Origin: Syntrophomonas sp. UBA5314
GTDB taxonomy: Bacteria; Bacillota; Syntrophomonadia; Syntrophomonadales; Syntrophomonadaceae
NCBI GenBank assembly: GCA_002410325.1
Contig: DHRK01000027.1
Coordinates: forward strand, 14,090 to 66,138
DNA: 52,049 bases
Reading direction: 5' to 3'
Of the stretch, positions 26,014-34,319 are shown piece by piece. A program made the position numbers and the translations under genes. Numbering within the stretch: position 1 is the first letter of the stretch; every line of letters begins with the position of its first letter. The notes below the pieces were generated by a model that was not told the origin of the DNA, searched no databases, and worked only from the letters and a program-made list of their open reading frames with translations.

Positions 26014-28608
26014 TTATTCTGAAGCGAAACTTTTTTCGATCCTATCGCTTTCCAGACTGCCGAGCGCGGTATAGGTGAGGAATACGATTCCGCCATCGGC
26101 TCCCAGCTGGCGGACATTTATAATGACCTGGGTCTGTTTAGCCGCAACCGTGGCTGAACCTAATACTGTGGTGGAAGTGGCATCCGGGTAGACCTTAACG
26201 ATATCCCCCGGCTCTAATCCGTAGACTATAATCAGGTCCGTTCCAGGGTTGTTTATTATGAGTATGTGGTCAGTGTCAAGCTGCGTGGACTCAACCTGAG
26301 CCCCAAAGCTCTTTTCGGTTGCATCGCTTTCCAGGAGACCGGTTCTGGTTACCGTTACATAAACGGAGCCTCCCGCAGAATAAAGGTCTTGAACGCTTAC
26401 CTGGACGCTGGTGTCGTCTTTGGCGACAGTGGCCTTTCCCAATAAGGTGGCCAGTTTAGCGTCCTCATAAACTGAGACAAGGTCACCGGCTTGAAGATTA
26501 GTGACCGTAACCTTGCTGGAAACGATGGCATTATTGGTAACCGTAATGTCGTTTGCGTCTGGTGCGGATGACTTTGTTTCGGCGGCAAAAGCCTTTTGAA
26601 TCCGGTCGCTTTCCAGCATTCCGTTTTTACATAAGCTTAAATATATAGTCCCTCCGGCCCCGCCCAATTGTTTAAAGTTTATCGTCACGCTAGTAGCGTT
26701 TTTGGCAACCGTTGCCTGGCCCCAGACCCTGGTAGCCGTTGCCGTAGCGTAGACCTTTACGGTATCCCCCGGGTCAAGATATTCGACCTTTACCGTATCG
26801 GGTATTCCGGCGTTATTGGTAACCGTAATATCATCAGCAGCTGGTACGGGTGAATCAATTTCTTCACCGAAGTTTTTCAATGTTCCATTGCTCTCGCATT
26901 TGCCGGTGCTGGTTACAGTTACATAAACAACTCCGCTTTCGGGAAGCTGCCGAATGCTTATAGTTATGCTGGTGGAACCTTTAGCTATAGTAGCCTGTCC
27001 CAGCAAAGTGCCTAAGCCGGCATCAGAATAAACCTTGACCCGGTCGCCTTCGACGCCATTGAAAGTCACCGTATCGGAAATTCCGGCATTGTTGACAACC
27101 GTAATGTTGGCGGCATCAGGAGCACTGGATTGAGGTTCAGCATCATAGTTTTTGGATGTCGGATCACTTTGGCCTTGGCCGGGACTACTTACCGTTACGT
27201 ATACAATCCCGGCTGGTTTACCCAATTGAGCAATGCTAACTTTGGCCGTGGTTGCCCCTTTGGCTACTTGGGACTGCCCCAGAAGGCTGGTCAAACCCAG
27301 GTCTGAATAAACCTTTATCAGATTCCCTTCGGCAGCGGAAACCGTTACTGTATCGGAGGTTCCAGCGTTGTTGACCACCGTGATATCAGCTTCGAGCAAC
27401 TGAGCGGATTGGGCTTCAGCGTCATAGGCTTTTTCGGTCGGATCACTTTCGGCCTGGCCGCTGCTGCTTATGGTCACAAATACGCTTCCAGCCGCTGCTC
27501 CCAGTTGAGAGACGGTTACGGTTGCGGAAGTGGCTCCCCTGGCAATGGTTGCCTGTCCCAACAAGCCGCCCGGACCGGCATTAGAATATACCTTTATACG
27601 GTCGCCTTCGGTGCCCATAACAGTTATCGTATCTGAGGCCCCGGCCCGGTTTACAACGGTTATAGCATCCGCCGCGGACGGAGTGGACTTGGTTTCAGCT
27701 TCGTAGGTCTTTTGAGTACGGCCACTTTCAGCCGCGCCGGGACTGGTCACTGCGACAAATACGGAACCGGCTGTGGCTCCCAGTTGGTTTATGCGGATGG
27801 TGACACTGGACGCCCCGGAGGTCACAGTCGCTTTACCCGACGGGGTAGCTGTGATGTTGTCCGGATATACCTTTACAACGGTGCCGGAGTTTAAGCCGGT
27901 CACCGTAACCGTATCAGCTTGGCCGGCATTGTTTACCACAGTTATACTGCCGGCATCAGGGGCGCTGGAGCTTGCTTCAGCAGTATAATTTTGGCTGGTC
28001 GCAACGCTTTCGCGCATTCCTTTACTGGTCACGCTGACCTGGATAGTTCCGGCTCCTACGCCGAGTTGAGCTATTTTAACAGTAGTACTGGTAGCGCCTG
28101 AGGCAACTTTGGCCTGACCAAGAAGAGTGGGAGGGGTTTCGTTATTATATACCTTCACAATATCCCCGGAAGCAAGTCCCAAGACCTTTACCGTGTCCTG
28201 TTTACCGGAATTGTTGGCGATGACAATGTCAGCGGGATCAGGACCGTTTGACTGCGGTTCTTCGTCATAGACTTTGGGTGTCGGATCACTCATCGTTTTG
28301 CCCTTGCTGGTGACTGTGACGTATATAGTTCCACCAGCAGGGTCAAGCTCGACGTTTACGGTAGTACTCTTGGATACCGCGGTTTTTTGTCCCAGTAGGG
28401 TAACGGCGTCATCATCGTAGACTTTGACGATATCGCCGGACAGGAGGTTAACTATTTTTACCGTATCTATCATTCCCGAGTTGTTGGTTACGGTTATATG
28501 CTGTTCTCCCGGGGCTGTCGATTGCTCGGCAGCCCGGCCTGGCATGGCCGGAAACAGGAACATGCTCAAGGCTATTGTAAATGCTATTAGTTTTAGTGGC
28601 GTTCTCAT
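26014..28608 (-). CDS. secreted protein of nine ~92-residue repeats
   Basis: The product has 864 residues: a signal peptide (about 1-27, ending near AMPGRAAE) and then nine tandem domains to the end. The consensus of each runs from ITVVNNAG...DTVTV, through GD.VKVY and LLGQATVAKGATS, to QLG...G.VYVTVTS and ESD...K.Y.AE. These look like beta-sandwich (Ig-like) modules with very regular spacing. There is no LPxTG, SLH or C-terminal membrane segment. The start is ATG 28608, seven bases after GGAAGGAG; a TTG 18 bases upstream overlaps the SD. The function is not recognised. A stalk, S-layer-associated or adhesive surface protein is inferred. Confidence 0.9.
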   Translation of the reverse strand: MRTPLKLIAFTIALSMFLFPAMPGRAAEQSTAPGEQHITVTNNSGMIDTVKIVNLLSGDIVKVYDDDAVTLLGQKTAVSKSTTVNVELDPAGGTIYVTVTSKGKTMSDPTPKVYDEEPQSNGPDPADIVIANNSGKQDTVKVLGLASGDIVKVYNNETPPTLLGQAKVASGATSTTVKIAQLGVGAGTIQVSVTSKGMRESVATSQNYTAEASSSAPDAGSITVVNNAGQADTVTVTGLNSGTVVKVYPDNITATPSGKATVTSGASSVTIRINQLGATAGSVFVAVTSPGAAESGRTQKTYEAETKSTPSAADAITVVNRAGASDTITVMGTEGDRIKVYSNAGPGGLLGQATIARGATSATVTVSQLGAAAGSVFVTISSSGQAESDPTEKAYDAEAQSAQLLEADITVVNNAGTSDTVTVSAAEGNLIKVYSDLGLTSLLGQSQVAKGATTAKVSIAQLGKPAGIVYVTVSSPGQGQSDPTSKNYDAEPQSSAPDAANITVVNNAGISDTVTFNGVEGDRVKVYSDAGLGTLLGQATIAKGSTSITISIRQLPESGVVYVTVTSTGKCESNGTLKNFGEEIDSPVPAADDITVTNNAGIPDTVKVEYLDPGDTVKVYATATATRVWGQATVAKNATSVTINFKQLGGAGGTIYLSLCKNGMLESDRIQKAFAAETKSSAPDANDITVTNNAIVSSKVTVTNLQAGDLVSVYEDAKLATLLGKATVAKDDTSVQVSVQDLYSAGGSVYVTVTRTGLLESDATEKSFGAQVESTQLDTDHILIINNPGTDLIIVYGLEPGDIVKVYPDATSTTVLGSATVAAKQTQVIINVRQLGADGGIVFLTYTALGSLESDRIEKSFASE

Positions 28609-28786
28609 GGCGTTGCTCCTTCCCAAGACAAACCTTAATTTACATATAATTCTATCTTAATTATAAATATCGTAATTCTTGAAATAAACTTGATGGGTTG
28701 AACAATGATGCAGCCAAGTTGACGTACTGATAAATCCGGCAATTCCGGGAAAAATAACTACACTAGCTTATTCAGGAGGCGTTTAT

Positions 28787-29008
28787 ATGGACGATAAAGG
28801 ACGTTTCCCTCCCTGGAGCCGCATTCCATCCCTGGAAGAGATGAGCCGGGAGGCGGGAATTGACTTTGATGAATTGATCACTGCCTTTAAACAGGATTTA
28901 AGTGTGCCTTTAATGGCGCAGCGTTTTGAGGTCAGTGAAGAGACCGTAGCCAGTTTACTAGAACACTTTCAGCATTATGGGGTGGCATCGGTAATGGGAG
29001 GAGATTAA
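28787..29008 (+). CDS. small helix-turn-helix protein
   Basis: This is a 73-residue protein whose second half is a clear HTH (VPLMAQRFEVSEETVASLLEHFQHYG). The N-terminal PPWSRIPSLEEMSREAGIDFDELI is a conserved type seen in clostridial hypothetical regulators. GGAGG is seven bases before the ATG. It sits 91 bases ahead of guaB, which has its own promoter, so a role in guaB control is only a possibility. Confidence 0.85.
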   Translation: MDDKGRFPPWSRIPSLEEMSREAGIDFDELITAFKQDLSVPLMAQRFEVSEETVASLLEHFQHYGVASVMGGD

Positions 29009-29041
29009 ATAAAAAGCACACCAGGAAATAGGGATACCGGG

Positions 29042-29070
29042 TTGAAAACGGGGGCTAAATAGGCTAATAT
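29042..29070 (+). promoter_or_regulatory. guaB promoter
   Basis: TTGAAA (29042-29047) and TAATAT (29065-29070) have the ideal 17-base spacing, about 30 bases before the guaB start. No purine or other riboswitch structure fits in the short leader. Confidence 0.65.
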
Positions 29071-29099
29071 ATTCTAAATTCATAAAAGGAGGACATCCT

Positions 29100-30554
29100 A
29101 TGTCAGACAGATTTGCTAAAGAAGGGCTTACCTTTGATGATGTACTCCTGGTCCCCGGGCATTCTCAGATCCTACCGAAAGATGTGGACGTCACTACCCA
29201 GTTAACCCGAAACATAAAGCTGGGCATTCCCATAATGAGCGCCGGAATGGATACAGTTACCGAAACGCGTATGGCCATTGCCGTAGCTCGCGAAGGCGGA
29301 ATAGGAATCATACACAAAAACATGTCCATTGAAGAACAAGCCCGTATGGTGGACCGGGTAAAACGCAGTGAACACGGTATAATAACCGATCCCTTTTCCC
29401 TGGCTCCGAATAATAAAATCAAAGATGCCCTTGATATTATGGAGCACTACCACATTTCCGGGGTTCCGGTAACGGAAGAGGGTAAACTGGTTGGCATCAT
29501 AACTAATCGGGACATCCGCTTCGAAACCAACTTTGACCAGCCGATTAAGAATGTAATGACCAGCCGCAGCCTGGTAACCGCTCCAGTGGGAACCAGTATG
29601 GGCGACGCAATGGAAATTCTGCGTCAGCATAAGATCGAAAAGCTGCCCCTGGTCGACGAAACCAACAAATTGATGGGTCTTATTACCATCAAAGATATTG
29701 AGAAGACTTACAAATACCCGAATTCAGCCAAGGACGGCCGGGGCCGGTTGCTGGTGGGAGCGGCAGTAGGGGTCGGCCACGATACCTTTGACCGGGTTCA
29801 GGCCCTGATCAAAGCAGGAGTGGATGTCCTGGTAGTGGACACCGCCCACGGGCACAACCAGGATGTTATTGACATGGTGGCGGACATCAAACAGCACTTC
29901 CCCAATACGGAACTTATTGCCGGTAATGTGGCGACCGGCGAAGCCACGGAAGCTTTGATTAAGGCTGGAGCCGATGCCGTTAAAGTTGGAATTGGGGCCG
30001 GCTCAATCTGCACCACCAGGGTGGTGGCTGGTATTGGCGTTCCTCAGATAACCGCTGTAGTAGACTGTGTAGAAGTGGCCCGAAAATACGGAATACCCAT
30101 TATATCTGACGGTGGAGTAAAGCATTCAGGAGATATTGCCAAGGCGATTGCCTCCGGCGCCGACGTAGTCATGCTGGGCAACCTGCTGGCCGGCACTGAA
30201 GAAAGCCCTGGTGAAGTAGTCATTCTTCAGGGACGTAGTTACAAAGTTTACCGCGGTATGGGTTCTGTAGATGCCATGCAGCAGGGCAGCAGCGACCGCT
30301 ATTTCCAGGAAGGTGCAGCTAAATTGGTCCCCGAGGGCATTGAGGGGCGGGTTCCTTATAAAGGCTATGTATCGGAGACTATCTTCCAGCTGGTGGGCGG
30401 TCTCAAAGCAGGCATGGGTTACTGCGGGGTAGGAAACCTGGCCGATATGAAAACCAGGACCAAATTCGTGAGAATTACTAATGCGGGCCTAATTGAGAGC
30501 CATCCGCATGATATTTCGATAACCAAGGAAGCTCCGAATTACAGAGTCCTGTAA
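29100..30554 (+). CDS. guaB: IMP dehydrogenase
   Basis: This enzyme converts IMP to XMP with NAD+, the first step to GMP. It has 484 residues: a TIM barrel split by two CBS domains at about 95-205 (IMEHYHISGVPVTEEGKLVG and EILRQHKIEKLPLVDETNKL). Catalytic Cys304 lies in the GSICTTR loop, and the flap is around GSSDRYFQ near residue 395. The start has GGAGG seven bases upstream. Confidence 0.99.
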   Translation: MSDRFAKEGLTFDDVLLVPGHSQILPKDVDVTTQLTRNIKLGIPIMSAGMDTVTETRMAIAVAREGGIGIIHKNMSIEEQARMVDRVKRSEHGIITDPFSLAPNNKIKDALDIMEHYHISGVPVTEEGKLVGIITNRDIRFETNFDQPIKNVMTSRSLVTAPVGTSMGDAMEILRQHKIEKLPLVDETNKLMGLITIKDIEKTYKYPNSAKDGRGRLLVGAAVGVGHDTFDRVQALIKAGVDVLVVDTAHGHNQDVIDMVADIKQHFPNTELIAGNVATGEATEALIKAGADAVKVGIGAGSICTTRVVAGIGVPQITAVVDCVEVARKYGIPIISDGGVKHSGDIAKAIASGADVVMLGNLLAGTEESPGEVVILQGRSYKVYRGMGSVDAMQQGSSDRYFQEGAAKLVPEGIEGRVPYKGYVSETIFQLVGGLKAGMGYCGVGNLADMKTRTKFVRITNAGLIESHPHDISITKEAPNYRVL

Positions 30555-30557
30555 CCG

Positions 30558-30980
30558 ATGACCGGTTTATTTGTTTTCCGCATCTGCCTGGCGGGGTTTA
30601 TAGGCGTACTCATGGGCTTGATAGGAGCGCGCCGGGAGGATGTGAGAACTTATGCGCTGATTGCCATGGGAGCCGCCTTGGTGTCGATTGTGTCGACTGA
30701 ATTCTTTAAGGCCTTAGACAATCCCTGGGTAGCTGACCCGGGGCGCCTTGCGGCCCAAGTAGTTGCCGCCCTGGGTTTTTTGGGGGCTGGTTTTATTTGG
30801 GTTAATGAGAAAGGCAAGATACGTGGCCTGACTGGAGCAGCGGGGCTATGGGTGGTGGCAATTATAGGCATACTGGTTGGCAGCGGGTTGAAACATGTTT
30901 CCGTGGCTGCCAGCTTTTTTGTTCTCATGTTGTTTTGGATAATCAGTCTTTTGACTCGAAAAAAAGATAAAGACGCCTGA
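30558..30980 (+). CDS. short MgtC-like membrane protein
   Basis: This 140-residue protein consists only of the MgtC membrane domain, with four hydrophobic segments, GFIGVLMGLIGARRED at the N-terminus, and GAGFIWVNEKGKIRGLTGAAGLWVVA. It lacks the C-terminal cytoplasmic domain present in the first MgtC protein at 6284. It begins three bases after guaB, so it is probably co-transcribed. Function unknown; Mg2+ or membrane-potential homeostasis is the family expectation. Confidence 0.85.
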   Translation: MTGLFVFRICLAGFIGVLMGLIGARREDVRTYALIAMGAALVSIVSTEFFKALDNPWVADPGRLAAQVVAALGFLGAGFIWVNEKGKIRGLTGAAGLWVVAIIGILVGSGLKHVSVAASFFVLMLFWIISLLTRKKDKDA

Positions 30981-31046
30981 TCTTTCATTTCATAAAAATT
31001 CTGCTTGCCAAGGCGGGCTGTCATAAGTATGATTATAGAATAAAAA

Positions 31047-31071
31047 TTTGCCGGGATTTAATCCCGGCAAA
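31047..31071 (-). terminator. terminator of the spore-protein gene
   Basis: An 11-bp perfect stem, TTTGCCGGGAT (31047-31057) with ATCCCGGCAAA (31061-31071). On the - strand it is followed by TTTTTATTC, so it ends the SASP transcript. It may also limit read-through from guaB. Confidence 0.85.
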
Positions 31072-31089
31072 CGGTGCGAGCCTTTGCAG

Positions 31090-31266
31090 TTATCGTTGGT
31101 TAGATAGGTTCCTTTCAGCCATTTCAATGGCTTTGGCAACCAGGTTTCCGCAGTTTCGAGACGATACGCCACCCCAGCCTTCGGTTGCCACTATATGGTC
31201 AACACCAAGTTCACGGGCGATTTCGTATTTAAGCTCATCTGACATGATACCTCTTTTTCTAGCCAA
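31090..31266 (-). CDS. alpha/beta-type small acid-soluble spore protein
   Basis: A 58-residue gene in the gap between the MgtC-like and radical SAM genes. The translated core, MSDELKYEIARELGVD followed by GWGGVSSRNCGNLVAKAIEMAER, carries the SASP family hallmarks, including the E-I-A germination-protease region and the GW-G-x-S-S/R-x-C-G-N DNA-binding segment. The start is TTG at 31266, with AGAAGGAGG seven bases upstream. Such proteins coat and protect spore DNA. It shows that the organism forms endospores; a forespore (sigma-G) promoter is expected but I could not assign one. Confidence 0.93.
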   Translation of the reverse strand: MARKRGIMSDELKYEIARELGVDHIVATEGWGGVSSRNCGNLVAKAIEMAERNLSNQR

Positions 31267-31390
31267 AACAAAAACCTCCTTCTACTCGCACCCTTATTTA
31301 TTTTGAACAGTATCGCTTTTTTTATGGCAAGAATATAAATTATAAAATGTTAGACATTGACTATCCGTTCCTTAAAAAGAGGTGTTATTT

Positions 31391-32269
31391 ATGCGATATG
31401 AAGGGAATATTTATCGGCCACCCAGCGAAGCGAGGAGCTATCTGCTTCAGTGCACGGTCGGCTGCAGCCACAACCGGTGCACCTTTTGCGGAATGTATAA
31501 GGATAAAAAGTTTCGGGTCCGCGGGCTGGATGAGATCAAAGCCGATATACGCATGGCGCGCTTGTACTATGGCGATCTGGAGAAGGTTTTTTTATGTGAT
31601 GGGGATGCTCTCGCGCTCGACACCAATGACCTTTTGGAAATACTGCAAGACCTGTATAGTGCTTTCCCGAGTCTTCGCCATGTTGGGGTTTATGCCAGCC
31701 CTAACAGTATTATTGACAAAAGCATCGACGAATTAAAATCTCTGCGCGATGCGGGCTTAAACATTGCTTATCTGGGTGTTGAGACAGGAGATCCGGAACT
31801 CCTGAAGGAGATTCGCAAGGGGGTCACCTACGAGGAGATGGTAGAAGCCGGGAAAAGGATCCGGCAGGCGGGTATTTTATTGTCAGTAACTGTTCTATTG
31901 GGTCTGGCAGGAAGAACCCCCAAAGCTGTTGATCATGCCATTAACACCGCCAAAATCCTGAACGAGATTAATCCAGATTATATAGGCGCTTTAACCTTGA
32001 TGATCGTACCTCGCACGGAAATGTATAAAAAAGTTCAGAAAGGGGAGTTTGAGCTTCCCGGTCCCTTTGAAATACTTGACGAAATGCGTATTATGATAGA
32101 GAATCTAGACGTGCAGGGAACCGAGTTCCGGAGCAACCACGCCTCCAACTACCTCCCCATAAAAGGGCGTTTTCCGGGTGACAAGGCCAAAATCCTGCAG
32201 ATGATCGAACAGATCATTGCCTCGAACGACAAGAAGTATCTGCGTCCCGACTACATGCGAGCATTATAA
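31391..32269 (+). CDS. radical SAM protein (COG1032-like)
   Basis: A 292-residue radical SAM enzyme. It begins YEGNIYRPPSEA and then has the iron-sulphur motif C25-x4-C30-x2-C33 in GCSHNRCTFCGMYKDKKF, which is typical of this subfamily rather than the textbook C-x3-C-x2-C. Barrel features include FLCDGDAL, YLGVETGDPELL and SVTVLLGLAGR. There is no accessory cobalamin or TRAM domain. The substrate is unknown. ATG 31391 follows AAAGAGGTG; a TTG three codons earlier is weaker. Confidence 0.9.
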   Translation: MRYEGNIYRPPSEARSYLLQCTVGCSHNRCTFCGMYKDKKFRVRGLDEIKADIRMARLYYGDLEKVFLCDGDALALDTNDLLEILQDLYSAFPSLRHVGVYASPNSIIDKSIDELKSLRDAGLNIAYLGVETGDPELLKEIRKGVTYEEMVEAGKRIRQAGILLSVTVLLGLAGRTPKAVDHAINTAKILNEINPDYIGALTLMIVPRTEMYKKVQKGEFELPGPFEILDEMRIMIENLDVQGTEFRSNHASNYLPIKGRFPGDKAKILQMIEQIIASNDKKYLRPDYMRAL

Positions 32270-32365
32270 GTTAAAAAGGGTTGCATTTCCCGGGAAAAGA
32301 GGGCTTAAAAAGTTCCGACGGGAAAGTGAAAAAAGGTACATGCATTATTTTAAGGGGGGAGCGCC

Positions 32366-33001
32366 ATGTTGGGGGCTATGTTTGGCCGGAAGGACAAGGA
32401 ACTGTTTTTTATGCTCAGTGAGAGCGCCCGGGTGGTGGTAAGAGGCGGCGAAATCCTTAAAGAGGTCGTATCCGACTACAGCGACCTGGATATCAAAATG
32501 GCCAAACTCACCGGAATGGAACACGAGGGTGACCGCATTATCGAAGATTTAGTGCAGCGGTTGAATACCAGTTTCATTTTGCCGTTTGACCGGGAAGATG
32601 CCTTCCAGCTGGTTCAAAAGCTGTCTACCACCCTTGATTATATTACCGGGATTGTTGACCGAATGATTCTGTACAAGGCGGGACCGCCGGATGCAACCAT
32701 CCAGGAAATGGTTGACGTCCTGTTTCAGGCTCTACAACACCAGGAAAAGGCTCTCCATCTGCTAAATCACCTTGAAAAAAACCTTAAAGAAATAATGAAA
32801 TGTACTGAAGAAATCCGCCGCCTGGAAAAGAAGCAGGACTGTCTCTATCGCACCGGAGTGGCAGCTCTGTTTGATCAACATGAAAATGATCCTATTTCCA
32901 TCATCAAGTGGAGAGAGGTGTACGAACATATTGAAATGGCCCAGGATTATGTGCAGGATGTTGCGGAACTGATCAGCAACATCTGCGTGAAGTACTCTTA
33001 A
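32366..33001 (+). CDS. DUF47/PhoU-like phosphate-transport regulator
   Basis: This 211-residue all-helical protein has the TIGR00153/DUF47 pattern ITGIVDRMI in the middle and WREVYEHIEMAQDYVQDVAELISNI at the end, with acidic residues suited to metal binding. Relatives usually lie next to a PiT phosphate transporter and are thought to regulate it, but no transporter gene is adjacent here. GGGGGGAG precedes the ATG. Confidence 0.88.
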   Translation: MLGAMFGRKDKELFFMLSESARVVVRGGEILKEVVSDYSDLDIKMAKLTGMEHEGDRIIEDLVQRLNTSFILPFDREDAFQLVQKLSTTLDYITGIVDRMILYKAGPPDATIQEMVDVLFQALQHQEKALHLLNHLEKNLKEIMKCTEEIRRLEKKQDCLYRTGVAALFDQHENDPISIIKWREVYEHIEMAQDYVQDVAELISNICVKYS

Positions 33002-33034
33002 TAAAGTTCCATGCCTTTATAAAACCAAAATCTG

Positions 33035-33067
33035 AGGGGATGAGCCTGGTGCTCATCCCCTTGTTTT
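33035..33067 (+). terminator. terminator after the DUF47 gene
   Basis: AGGGGATGAGC (33035-33045) pairs with GCTCATCCCCT (33051-33061), followed by TGTTTT. It also separates the gene from convergent corA. Confidence 0.85.
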
Positions 33068-33093
33068 ATGCCTTTTAAAAATGCTAGAGAGGG

Positions 33094-34071
33094 TTAAATA
33101 AACGACCGCCGTCTGAAGAAAATCAGCATACCCAGGGCGAGGAGCATCATGCCGGCAAATATAATCGCATAGGCCCAGGGGTTGTGCATCAGGGGAAGGG
33201 TTACATTCATGCCAAAAAATCCGGTAATCACAGTTAGAGGCATCATTATTACCGACATTATAGTCAGGACGGTAATGATCTCACTGGTGCGCCCGTTGAT
33301 GATAGAATAATAAATTTCAGTCGAGCTGGTAACCAAATCGCGAAATGTGTTGGCAGTGTCCAGAATACTATCCAGATGGTCCATTAGATCTTCGAAGTAA
33401 GGGACGTTTTCTTCACTGACAAAGAAAGAATAATGGCTGCTGATGTTGCTAAAGATACGCCTTTGGGGAATCAGGACTTTGCGCAATAAAATGAGCGTGG
33501 TTTTAAGGGCCAGGATTTCTTCAAAGGTCTCCTGACCGCGCTGGGTAAAAATATTATCCTCTAAATCGTCAATGCGCTCCCCGAGCCGCTCCATAATCGG
33601 AAAATAATCATCAACGATATTATCCACGATTCTGTAGAGAAGGTGTTCCGGGCCCATAACCATATACTCATCCTTGTTGAGGCAAACCCGGGCAACCTTA
33701 CCAACCGCTGCCAGAGCCACCGGATGGATGGTGACCAGGTAGTTTGCTCCCATAAATACGTCTAATTCAATACTGGTTATTTCATCTTCTTCTTCCGCTT
33801 CCTCAAAATATCTCAGAGCGTGAATAACGAAAAAATTGTAATCGTCATAACGGTCCAATTTTGCCCGGGGGCTTTCCTGCAGGCAATCCTCCAGGGCCAG
33901 GGGGTGGAAATCAAAGATTCGTCCCACTTCATGCAGTTCGCTGGCCGAGCAGTCAAAGAGGTCGATCCATAGCAGGTTGTGGGGTGATGCAAGGAGCTGC
34001 TCTTTGTGGGTTAAATCCACATCGTGGTACATGGTTTTATCTTCATGATTGTAAAAGTAGGTTTTTATCAC
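33094..34071 (-). CDS. corA: CorA-family Mg2+/Co2+ transporter
   Basis: This 325-residue divalent-cation channel has a large cytoplasmic N-domain, a long coiled helix around 200-260, and two C-terminal membrane helices. The selectivity motif Gly287-Met-Asn289 (GFFGMNV) is at the end of the first, and a basic RRRSFI tail follows the second. The start is GTG at 34071 with AGGAGGGG upstream. The gene stands alone on the - strand between co-directional + genes. Confidence 0.96.
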   Translation of the reverse strand: MIKTYFYNHEDKTMYHDVDLTHKEQLLASPHNLLWIDLFDCSASELHEVGRIFDFHPLALEDCLQESPRAKLDRYDDYNFFVIHALRYFEEAEEEDEITSIELDVFMGANYLVTIHPVALAAVGKVARVCLNKDEYMVMGPEHLLYRIVDNIVDDYFPIMERLGERIDDLEDNIFTQRGQETFEEILALKTTLILLRKVLIPQRRIFSNISSHYSFFVSEENVPYFEDLMDHLDSILDTANTFRDLVTSSTEIYYSIINGRTSEIITVLTIMSVIMMPLTVITGFFGMNVTLPLMHNPWAYAIIFAGMMLLALGMLIFFRRRSFI

Positions 34072-34251
34072 TGCCCACCCCTCCTATCTTCAAATATTTA
34101 ACGCCAAGCGCCTTTCTATTAGTATGCCCGTATAAAGGCCCGTTCGTTTAAGGACACCCCAAATAGATTCCATTTTTTCAACGTCTTTTCCTGCCTGGCC
34201 TCCAAACTTTTCAGAACGGGCTAAAAAGATATCCGAAAATGGTTTTGGGAG

Positions 34252-34296
34252 CTTACCTTGGGGAATAATTTGGTAAAAAGGTAAGTTTGATTTTTT
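34252..34296 (+). promoter_or_regulatory. terminator-like hairpin before the PBP gene
   Basis: CTTACCTT (34252-34259) pairs with AAGGTAAG (34278-34285), followed by TTTGATTTTTT, only about 25 bases before the PBP start codon. An alternative partner GGTAA at 34272-34276 could compete. It resembles an attenuator. The rest of the 250-base corA-PBP gap shows no clear promoter. Confidence 0.5.
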
Positions 34297-34319
34297 ATGT
34301 TCGGAGGAAATAAAACGCT

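Noticed and set aside
26397..28101. Several + strand frames inside the nine-repeat gene
   Set aside because: They recur because the underlying gene is repetitive; none has a ribosome site, and the - strand frame has signal peptide, SD and repeats.
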